Positions 29,801-34,669 of a stretch of DNA of 45,223 nucleotides are shown here, piece after piece; within the stretch, counting starts at the first letter, position 1, and every line of letters begins with the position of its first letter. Origin of the DNA: a virus; IMG/VR virus record IMGVR_UViG_3300025120_009907, positions 1-45,223 of that record; one strand, given 5' to 3'. A program made the position numbers and the translations under genes. Below the pieces are notes generated by a model that had not been told where the DNA came from, made no database searches, and worked only from the letters and a program-made list of their open reading frames with translations.

Positions 29801-30734
29801 TCCTCAGACTGTAATTTTTGGCACCTATGATATCATCCTCTACGTTTATGTTCGTGGTGCTTGTAACGTCTTTGATCTGTAGTATGCCGTACATGGCATC
29901 GTGGTTGCCGCATTGGTAATATAATGTATCAGGTGCACCTGTTGTTGGAACTGTGAATGTTACTGTTCCTTCATCCGCACCATTGTTGATCACTCCTGTG
30001 TCAAATATCGTCGACGTAGAACCGTCTGTCGAAATCTTGCTCTTGTATGGCTCTGTCATTATCCAGAACGGATGTCCTTTGGCATTCACGTTAAACTTAT
30101 ATGTGTTTCCCCTGTATAGGGTCAGAATAGGATTGTTTTCATTTTCTCTTTGTGTAAAATTGTAGGCGCCTTGTGCGAGATTCTCTACAGAATATTCCAC
30201 TACTGCACTTGGACCGACTGAATCTATTTCTATCGATCCAGGCCCTTCCGGTATCCAGTAGTACTCCCTATAGTTCACCAACTTGTCGTAATCAATGGCA
30301 GGATTCCAACTGTATACAGTTTCCTTGTTAAGCCTATCATGGTTGTTGACTTTGCCACCTAGATACTTGATCTGATTTATGTAGTCGTCATATGTTCCTG
30401 TGAATTTAACTTGATCTTCTGGATTTACAGAAGTGGTATCCTTGTCTGTGTATGTTACTGTAGGCTCTAGTTGATATGCGAATCTATCCCTGCTGATTGC
30501 ACCAATATACCTGTCATTGATTGATCTAGTGTAGGCATCCTGTTTACCTATGTAACCGTCCACCCTCTCCAGTGAACCTTTCTGCACCAAAGGATCCATT
30601 GTACTTGACAGGAATCTCTGGTTGGCGTCCGTCCTGTAGAACGCTGGTAGGTGTTGTACCGTACGCCTGTACTCGTTGTCTCCTTGCTTGACAACTTCGT
30701 TGTTTATCAATGCGTTAGTAATATTGTCTGCCAT
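17883..30734 (-). CDS. Giant virion structural protein (4283 residues), gp7-position baseplate/tail component
   Basis: 12.85 kb, over a quarter of the window, translated from an ATG sharing one base with the gp6 stop. The N-terminus (TVQHLPAFYRTDANQRFL) resembles phage tail-wedge openings. Residues 200-288 look like a cupredoxin: H221 in GHPFW, then C275, H278 and M281 in YYQCGNHDAMYG. Around residue 1750, FYQGYIREKGTQNAIDKIL resembles a segment seen in baseplate wedge proteins. Residues about 2095-2550 hold seven FG-GAP-like blades. From about 3660 there are repeated beta units built on GDGST or GNGST, VxVNG and a DYTV-type turn. There is no signal or membrane segment. By position it replaces T4 gp7; homology to gp7 itself is unproven. 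Confidence 0.72.
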   Translation of the reverse strand: MADNITNALINNEVVKQGDNEYRRTVQHLPAFYRTDANQRFLSSTMDPLVQKGSLERVDGYIGKQDAYTRSINDRYIGAISRDRFAYQLEPTVTYTDKDTTSVNPEDQVKFTGTYDDYINQIKYLGGKVNNHDRLNKETVYSWNPAIDYDKLVNYREYYWIPEGPGSIEIDSVGPSAVVEYSVENLAQGAYNFTQRENENNPILTLYRGNTYKFNVNAKGHPFWIMTEPYKSKISTDGSTSTIFDTGVINNGADEGTVTFTVPTTGAPDTLYYQCGNHDAMYGILQIKDVTSTTNINVEDDIIGAKNYSLRTLDLSNGMKIKFTNSLVPTAYQNKEYYVEGVGDAITLTDVDDLITPGSYATESTILYDQAGYDSRPYAKAYYTPEAKDYITIKRDSRDQNAWSRYNRWFHKSIIEETARVSSFTPTLNETDRAKRPIIEFDSGLALYNHGTVAKRSVTLYDTVTTDAFSSVVKQTGYIVDGLALANGMRVVFASDTDPLVKNKIYDVNFVTAGDSTQVINLTEASDAVPSDNDSIFIEFGKTNQGKTFRYDSTTETFVEAQQKTGMNQQPLFGMWDNDHTSFDDSTTYPNSTFTGAKVFAFATSDTATTDTVLGIKVKYNTINNVGDIVFDSDHTSGTFTYKSGSNTITKNLAEGHLHYTTNRATHNSRSAWIKRTNESKQRVTRTFIVEAIEKQLFPIDFYKDSADLTDMEVSVSVNGSRKTLTTDYTLETGTKNKYIKFNKALEVNDQIRIAAHSSADKIVDKGIYEIPENLSTNSLNQQLGTFTFGQILNHVRDILDKNQDVTGSIPGVSNLRDKPDARLKGGSIHQHEAPLLSAVFNIIDQQANFTTATDYVSQEYEKWYNAFLTHVTGTAYEGIAADRVNEIISAITLGRNSTFPFYYEDMVGWGENASTRSYTVMGSSQTDYALDSQHNITTLSNRAVYVYLNGVQLLLGTDYTFSTTDDSVNISKTLAEGDKIVIKDYTDTTGSYMPPSPTKLGMYTKFTPETFTDTTYITDTAVIRKHDGSIIKAYGDERDDLILELEKRIYNNIKVEHDPALLDIHDVSPSAFTSTEYTLQEIDSVMGSDFYQWAGRNSVQYINNTVFTEGSPFTYNYARSKGRLIGENLPGHWRGIYKYFYDTDAPHVRPWEMLGHSEKPTNWETLYGPAPYTSANDVLWDAIATEPGRYGKPEIKTYLPVDASGNLLDPLAAGLIDNFDIPGRQNAWKFGDQAPAETSWRRSSSYPFTVMKTLALTKPAKFFSNFFDPSRLTTNTAGNQIDKDTGIRISLATAKYHLETETDLATGVISRYQTAGYQPLVVNYLISQNLDSKIFYYDKMKNLTVQLAYKLGGFTDKDNIKILTDSVSPGSTAGSKFIPDENYKILFRTSNPVESFQYSGVLIEKNTDISQDGSTVLGGYKVLGYSTVKPYFNFNYPTKTTTAKAISVEGSTVIEQYATYQETTQIIPYGHVFDTIQDVADFLFGYGHWLEDQGFRFNKFSNELKETLNWSNAVREFLFWTTQQWTPGSAITVSPAADGLELDTNNSIVGKLRNLAGDYSLLDSGGRKIDINEISTKRMGKTFELGIKSDTVGLYNIALNTVQKEHVLLFDNSTVFADIIYDPYTGFRQQRLKLVGWKTAGWNGDYYAPGFVFDAAQVTYWSANTDYRIGDSIEYQGKFYVAKINHNSGTTFETTRWTLKDKKPAPQLIPNFDYKISQFNDFYELETNNFDESQQTLAQRLTGYQSRDYLENLFVNDVSQYKFYQGYIREKGTQNAIDKILKAKYEGEDISLDLYPEWMIRTGNFGNTDSIENIQIVLKDEKIIANPQSIELLDTSNETVEYSRSDAIVKDDFHYKPVEYTASTTFKRLDYSKEGVSRDTAQVFKTAGYPQLQQVQHTALNIEDILNLDMNAITANDLVWVANKSNLDWDVFRISNAGIKIANLNLINDASQLEIIFTDSHNLSAATTTAEADYFGISNSEEQTLNGAYQVSSTPDHKTVVIDYTGNVGFIPALEDGSTADSYGNIHKFISVRLASMNNVNDLLNYNDYTDKNETIEQPGDKVFADADTSGLWRVYEKQDPYTTGLVLSPDANTAEQEFGHRIVARNDGRTVVVSAPGKTQGEVHFLYRSSSTAGTLLQSQSVGTMTDNDDNTSRLGESLSMSTDENFVVAGAPYTNAVGADGSTRFIDSGLIKIYIWDPSTFKYGILDTVKAPTDGSTLNANANFGWAHKISEPGISSNRSTADKHLFVSAPGHDNDQGRVYMYTWGVGTDGSTYDTWTQDYTIEAPAGGSGQRFGHRIQANDNGDILAVSSLAPGNAGKVEIFIKTSQSNDGSTQNSFALAQTITGVANDGSSLNTAFGESIAMSKDGTTLIIGAPGVDGVENADAGAIYYYKWNADDSTNTYTLQQTISAPSSSINMKFGTSLGLNDNGTRLVIGAENFASSREMKFDSGETTFDLQDTIIVDPNTQSGGAFTATMYNTKFIIDDRLTSENMSEQDDFGRGVYMIDNSVFVGAPNDDGNTGADGSTKVVNDGTVVCYDLTVKSEYAWKNLVTETALMDTDKLGKVFEFNNKTKQLQDYYDLYDPIKGRILGVADREINIKTAWDPATYNVGDNANTKTSWDEKHIGEVWWDLSTVKWLWYEQDTQEYKHNHWGQTFPGSSIDVYEWVESSLLPSEWNNKQEDIGRTVSGTALYGDDSQYTVTQKYDSRLDKFVNFYYYWVKGKTTLPINSLVTRKNTVAYVANLIQNPSAFDFKYYSITDTNKFLLNNVKNLVNNDIVLNIDTRTNTFEGDSHSVWKLVREGDSEYRPGHQIETRWWDSLIGKNSAGDIVPDIDLPLNERYGNNIRPRQSWYVDRYNALKEILDYANTVLKKNQLVGQISLSNLDSKDPEPTAQSLEWDSSVDTYAELTYVNTADISGTTNYLVKADETASNYWAIYTWDGTTWSRTKLQTYNTSAYWSYTDWYKTDGDMVHNENTKIDKQVTYQYELDTLDIAIGKHVKVRSADTGGWKLFMKTATGWENVGTENGTIRLSTKLYDYSQEATGFAGEDTFDDNFFDQEPSIETRKVLTALRDELFINDLAGEYNTLFFTGLRKVLSEQTYVDWMFKTSFINAKNSVRQLDQRKTYTTGTDSWIESYINEVKPFHTKLREYRLGYDKTETQDGIFSDFDNPTFYDTATGKIRSLNVELDTAKLTEYPHQMWYDYHKKYVESIIVTTGGSGYEVAPTVTVLGGTTGSTGPFQIQATSSSGTTSGQFGYYYPLFTSEKQAEIYDTQNSGAGTTKAYTFDGLTGTFYGPTTSVRESESTKGSEFKMYITPTTTSATATAIIQNGAVTKITVTGIGANYTATPTVILSGGKKDGSTPTDTAKAYANLKNDLVRDFDTTIKFDRVSSTSRVVDWKASTAYAYNDLLRYNNQLYKVTNAFTSSTDFDDNIGKVYKVYGNETGLTAADRTKGFYTPGSGMPGNELDQVMTGVDYGGTMVTGLLFNQEAGWDKAGWYDFPWDNYGASRVKAFRADGSTAAYTFDTAPASTEVYQVYLTQDDSTRKKLSDVIRGDGSTVTFTISETPESNALVEFIPFDDDGVLTPTDDRTLDSLVKGGLFTSALGHAPSDIVLEGDDFVSPDTSYAPEEVVPGQMFDTLDIKVYTSPESGVPFISEMNHRGNGSTTTYSIGDYPGTLGSVTVSVDGVVQKLTTNYSISVANKTITFTSAPANNSTISTKVFAISGENYRVLNTFTGNGSTTVYTTSTRGEFHLDSTVDSGIYITIDGVPTTNFTTTTTNNTITVTFNSAPANNTYIQIAGFQTSSTTTRSYASVRNQELTYATGTNRYTLTYPAGSVGPFSGLTLVEVNGRMLRGPDNTYYVGDGSTYTYGVVSGLSDDSTVDPAKTITSAAQVEVYVNGTKKDLNTHYTVDVGNNNIEFVTASVPTSTDVICISTLVDHQYFNAGNDIVLVPSAITSPYSLSNSDKISVTTFNNALGMKQRREVLEGRPGGVFKLRFDTLHAGYTFVWLNGEQLIQGTDYVTSGNTITVSGKTITSSDRLDVMYFALETATGATGFRIFKDMMNRTFYKRISKNAATKLTIDMTEGTQTITVADASVLPTPDAASNTPGVIFIDKERIEYFTKSSNTLGQLRRGTLGTGIKGHGSGTEVVDASGTQTIPYADTVYTNTFTGDGSTATFALSQTPASASELDIFIGGQRLLLTSEDGSTINYSVDGSTTAVTLSTVPASGTQVKILHKKGQVWYTAKDGNPADGKGLQASTSQQAKFIANEPTNAPE
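17990..19760 (-). repeat. C-terminal array of beta-sandwich-like repeats in the giant protein
   Basis: About five or six units, each with a G(D/N)GST start, a hydrophobic strand, a V-x-V-x-G turn naming a loop such as VSVDGVVQ, VYVNGTKKD, VWLNGEQL or IFIGGQRL, then a Y-x-V strand and an SAPAN or TVPAS turn. This is a common fibre-type repeat. Divergence at the protein level is large. Confidence 0.6.
23090..24450 (-). repeat. Seven FG-GAP-like blades in the giant protein (probable beta-propeller)
   Basis: Successive units open FGHRIVARNDGRTVVVSAP, LGESLSMSTDENFVVAGAP, FGWAHKIS...HLFVSAPG, FGHRIQANDNGDILAVSS, FGESIAMSKDGTTLIIGAPG, FGTSLGLNDNGTRLVIGAE and FGRGVYMIDNSVFVGAPND. Each is followed by an acidic DGST-type loop and an aromatic strand. 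Seven units match the blade number of integrin-alpha-type propellers. Boundaries are approximate. Confidence 0.72.
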
Positions 30735-33700
30735 TAGTATCCTGACCCACTACTGCCGGTGCTTGAACCGGAACCTGTTGTAGTAGAGCCTGACACTGCT
30801 GATCCTGATGTTGAGGTGTTCGTGGCAGTTGATGTTGATGTGACCACAGTTCCGGAGGCCGCCAATTGGTTGGCTCCCAGTGCTGTTATGATTGACACAT
30901 CATCAACGGTGGCCCCACTGATGAAAATCTCGTCTGCCGCCGAGTCTAGTTGGAACAAGGACCCAAATCCCTGTCCTGATTGGTTGGGCACAATAACTGC
31001 TGTCAGTAGATCTGGTGCTAGTTGATTGTGAATGTAAGCGGCTAATTCTGTGAAGTAAAAACTGTCTCCGAAATCCCAGTTGTCCAGTGCAAAGAATTCG
31101 TTAATTGCGGCGATGACTCTGGTTTTGATCACTGCGTCCGACACATTAGTCTTGGAATTCTTGACAACTTTGAATGTCGCTTGTAGTTGTTCGTCGGCGT
31201 TTGAACCGAACAGTATCTTGTATTTCACAGGATGATATATGATCTGATCTGACAAAGATTTTAATGGATTCAGTACACTTGAATAATTGATCCTCAACTG
31301 ATCTGCTGTGGACACAGCGGGTCGGCTTCCGCCGTCTTGTAACCATATCCTGTACAAGTTATCGTATGTTCTCTCTAATAGGTAAACATCAACTATGTTT
31401 GAAACACTAGGATCTATCCTAGTTTCCTGTCCTGCGTGATGCTTATATTGGAAGTCAATTGAACTTCTGCCTTTTCTTGCTCTGTAATCTGTTGTTGTTG
31501 TGAGAGTGTTTGTTGTAGAACTATACTTTTTGATCACATCCTCTGTCGAGTCATAGAAATAAAATAATTGTCCGTCTGTGTATGTTGTAGTGTTGAGATT
31601 TATATCTGTTTCGTTCTTTGAGACCACAAAGTTGGTCGCCGCATATGGCCTGTATCTCTCTATGTTGTCATACGAAATGTACTTCTCCTGGAAGATAAAT
31701 TTTGTTGATTCCGATAGTGTGGGTTCAACGAATATGTCAAACAGTTCTGGATTGTCAACAACACCGTCATCATCATTATCATGAAAGCCAATTTTGACTT
31801 TCCTGTTGTCCTGGAAACCGTCTGCTTCCGTGATCACATCGACCACTTGCCATGTAATAGGATATCCAACACTGTTGCCAGACGATACAATGTTGTTTGT
31901 TTTAAGTATTTTTATTGTGTCCTTGACACTCTTGCCCGACGTGTAATCATAAATTTTCTCTTCCACATCATAGTGGAACTTGTTCTGCGACTCTGACTCA
32001 AATATGTAATCCAGTTTCCTGTATTGTACCGTGTAGGTGTTGCTATCATTAGTGAACTTGAACCACCAACTGGCGTCTGCATTATTGCCTGCAGTTGATC
32101 CCGCACTGGCTAGATCGAAAACTGTGCTAGTACTTAGGTTCGTCGACGTTATCACTTTCCATGTCTCCGAATCTATGTCATATCTCAATCCGAATTCCTC
32201 GTAGGCCGCTATCCTGTCCAACAAGTCTGCTTCAAGTGTTGCGGAGAATGTTGTAGTCAAGTTTGGTATGATCGCACTTATGATAGAACCATCTGGTACT
32301 ATGTTGTTGAGTGTTACTGGACCAACTCCCGACTCAAGGTTTCCTACACCAGCATTAGCACCATCAAGCACCACTGCGCCTATCTTGGCCCATAATCTAT
32401 CTTCGGCGTTGTCTGTCGTTGATGATACTAATATGCCGTTTAAGAATTTCCTTGTGTCTGGTGATGTGAATTTAACCAATGCACCAGGTTTTGCGAACTT
32501 CATATTGGAAGTTGCTGAATCTCCTAGGACTAAAGCACCCCCAGAAGTGAAATAACCCGTATTGGTATTGGTAGCAGTCGTAGTGGAGTTCCATGTTGCA
32601 GACAGTGTGCTGGCATCTTTCGTGCCGTACTTCAAATAGTAGAACTGTCTGGCGTATGCTTCTTTCAATTTCGCTTCAACAGATGTGTCTATTGTTGACT
32701 GTATATCACTTCTATTGTTGAAAGTGAATGTAAACTGCTGTAGGGATTCTTCCCTGTACAGTATGCCATCTTCTGCAAACACGTTAACGTTGGAGTACGC
32801 ACCTGTTGGATCCAATATCTCCTTGGCCCTAGATATACCAGATGCTGATCTGTTCACAGATCTCACCTTGACGATCTCCTGCGACGCTGACAGTGGTACT
32901 ACTTGGTAGTCTTCTGCTGTGATCATCCTGTTCTGAGAATAATATACCTGTGCGGCTTTCTCCTTAATAGAATCATTCGATTCCGTTGCCGCTGAATTGT
33001 ACACACTGGCCTTCAAACTTATACTCATACTCACTGACTGCTGTGCTCCGTTGGCGTCTGTGTAAGGTACTGTTAATTGTATACCTTGCATGTCAGACGG
33101 TTGTATGGCGTACTTGGCATTGTCACTGACCCTGTAGTAGGTCCTGAAACTTCCTAGAGGTATGTTAGAGAAATTGCCATCACCAAACACTAGGTCAATC
33201 GCATCGGCGTTCTTTGTCACCACGTTGTAGGTATTCCTCTCTGCTTTAGACAATGAATTGTATATTGCATTGTTACCAGACAGCGATGGAACTTTCGTCC
33301 ATGATTCTGATAGTTGTCCAAACTGGTCTAACTTGTATAGCCACACATCTGTGTTGTTGATATTCGCTGTTGGAACATTTTTTACATAATTTGTTGTTGC
33401 TGTGTCTACTGTGAACTCTTGGTTCTCCATTGTTCCTTGTTTGAATAAGAAAAAGAATCCTGTGTTGTTTGAACTGTCTCCAGATCCATCTGATCTGTAA
33501 GTGTATGTGAGACCTGTTCCCGGTATTGGTGTAGATTCGAATATGCTGTCAGAGTCATTTATTGTGCTAGGCACTATCTCAAATGATCTCGGCGTGCCTC
33601 CCACTGACTTCTGGAATTTAAATATGGGTAGATCCAACTGGTTGGAACTTAATGTGTACACTTCTGTGTCTATTCCACCTATTTTCCCTGACTCTCTCGG

Positions 33701-34216
33701 GTTACCAAACAGTTGTCCGGACTGGTTGGCCGCATTCAGTATCGCAGTGAACTGCTCTCTGTAGTTGGAGTTGGCCGAATCATTCCAGATGATGTTTGAG
33801 TTTGCTAAATTTGTTCCTGTGCTGTCCTGCACATCCTGTGTCGTTGATATCGAATCTATCTTCAATATTCCTGTTGCAGGTTGGTTCCTCTTGGCATTGT
33901 AGTTGATTAATCTTGCTAATCTCAAGACACTATTTCTTCTCTCGGCAGTCTCTAGGAAATTCTCTCTTGCGTTTAGGTCAACCCTAAATGAAAGTGCCTG
34001 GGATATGTATGCTATAAGATCTATTAGTGCCACATACTCAGAACTCTCAACAAAATCGTTGAAGTCGTCTGGATAGTTCTCTTTGAGATACGCCACCATG
34101 GTCCTTCTCAGGGTCTCGAAGTCGTAACTCTTGAAGTCAGCCTGTTGGAAGGACTGGTAGATCTTCCTCCAATCTTCCGCTACTAATAATCTGTTCTGTC
34201 TATCTGTTGTGGCCAT
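30734..34216 (-). CDS. 6: Baseplate wedge protein gp6
   Basis: 1160 residues, longer than T4 gp6 (about 660) as is usual in marine relatives. The N-terminus RQNRLLVAEDWRKIYQSF, then LKENYPDDFNDFVESSEYVA and RVDLNARENFLETAERRNS, is the conserved opening of cyanophage-type gp6. A central J-like segment (AEDYQVVPLSASQEIVKV) resembles the Baseplate_J fold. The C-terminus is a low-complexity Gly/Ser/Thr tail. In T4, gp6 dimers join neighbouring wedges into the ring around the hub. It lies directly after gp25, the same order as in T4-like baseplate modules. The ATG is preceded by a 42-base gap with a possible late promoter. Confidence 0.85.
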   Translation of the reverse strand: MATTDRQNRLLVAEDWRKIYQSFQQADFKSYDFETLRRTMVAYLKENYPDDFNDFVESSEYVALIDLIAYISQALSFRVDLNARENFLETAERRNSVLRLARLINYNAKRNQPATGILKIDSISTTQDVQDSTGTNLANSNIIWNDSANSNYREQFTAILNAANQSGQLFGNPRESGKIGGIDTEVYTLSSNQLDLPIFKFQKSVGGTPRSFEIVPSTINDSDSIFESTPIPGTGLTYTYRSDGSGDSSNNTGFFFLFKQGTMENQEFTVDTATTNYVKNVPTANINNTDVWLYKLDQFGQLSESWTKVPSLSGNNAIYNSLSKAERNTYNVVTKNADAIDLVFGDGNFSNIPLGSFRTYYRVSDNAKYAIQPSDMQGIQLTVPYTDANGAQQSVSMSISLKASVYNSAATESNDSIKEKAAQVYYSQNRMITAEDYQVVPLSASQEIVKVRSVNRSASGISRAKEILDPTGAYSNVNVFAEDGILYREESLQQFTFTFNNRSDIQSTIDTSVEAKLKEAYARQFYYLKYGTKDASTLSATWNSTTTATNTNTGYFTSGGALVLGDSATSNMKFAKPGALVKFTSPDTRKFLNGILVSSTTDNAEDRLWAKIGAVVLDGANAGVGNLESGVGPVTLNNIVPDGSIISAIIPNLTTTFSATLEADLLDRIAAYEEFGLRYDIDSETWKVITSTNLSTSTVFDLASAGSTAGNNADASWWFKFTNDSNTYTVQYRKLDYIFESESQNKFHYDVEEKIYDYTSGKSVKDTIKILKTNNIVSSGNSVGYPITWQVVDVITEADGFQDNRKVKIGFHDNDDDGVVDNPELFDIFVEPTLSESTKFIFQEKYISYDNIERYRPYAATNFVVSKNETDINLNTTTYTDGQLFYFYDSTEDVIKKYSSTTNTLTTTTDYRARKGRSSIDFQYKHHAGQETRIDPSVSNIVDVYLLERTYDNLYRIWLQDGGSRPAVSTADQLRINYSSVLNPLKSLSDQIIYHPVKYKILFGSNADEQLQATFKVVKNSKTNVSDAVIKTRVIAAINEFFALDNWDFGDSFYFTELAAYIHNQLAPDLLTAVIVPNQSGQGFGSLFQLDSAADEIFISGATVDDVSIITALGANQLAASGTVVTSTSTATNTSTSGSAVSGSTTTGSGSSTGSSGSGY

Positions 34217-34230
34217 TGTAATTACAACGG

Positions 34231-34238
34231 TATTTATG
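34231..34238 (-). promoter_or_regulatory. Possible late promoter upstream of gp6 (CATAAATA)
   Basis: CATAAATA on the minus strand, one base off the TATAAATA late consensus, lies in the only true gap of the baseplate operon (34217-34258), about 14 bases before the gp6 ATG. Placement favours function; the motif is short. Confidence 0.35.
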
Positions 34239-34258
34239 TGTTAGGAAATGTGCGTATA

Positions 34259-34669
34259 TTAAGATAGACGCATTAGTGAGTTTTCGTCAAAATTGAATCT
34301 CAGTTTCTCCGTGATGTTCAGTGGAACATAGGTTATAGTGGCCTGTATGGCTATGCCCTTGTCCGCTTCTGTGACTAGTATTTCCTCTGTTGAGATACGT
34401 GGATCTGCGTTAAGATTGGCAGTAATATCGTCAACTATAGCGTCTTTGAGTGCTTCCGTAAATGGTTCGAATATAGCATCGTATATGATGGTTCCAAATT
34501 CCGGATTTTCAACCCTCTCGCCCTTACGTACACTTAACCTATTGATCAGGTCCTGCTTGGCGACCTCGAAGTCATACAGTTTGAAGTTCTTCTTGTCCGC
34601 ACGTGAACTGAAACCCTTAAATGTCACTGTTTTGTTTGAAAGTCCGTTGCCTGAATCCCCGTATGCCAT
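34259..34669 (-). CDS. 25: Baseplate wedge protein gp25
   Basis: 136 residues, the normal length for gp25. Conserved elements are DFEVAKQDLINRLSVRKGER, VENPEFGTIIYDAIFEP and a closing beta strand ATITYVPLNITEKLRF. The RKGERVENPEFGT block corresponds to the gp25/GPW family core motif. In T4, gp25 links the wedge core to gp6 and the first sheath ring and shapes sheath contraction. The ATG overlaps the stop of the gp5-like gene by one base. Confidence 0.9.
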   Translation of the reverse strand: MAYGDSGNGLSNKTVTFKGFSSRADKKNFKLYDFEVAKQDLINRLSVRKGERVENPEFGTIIYDAIFEPFTEALKDAIVDDITANLNADPRISTEEILVTEADKGIAIQATITYVPLNITEKLRFNFDENSLMRLS

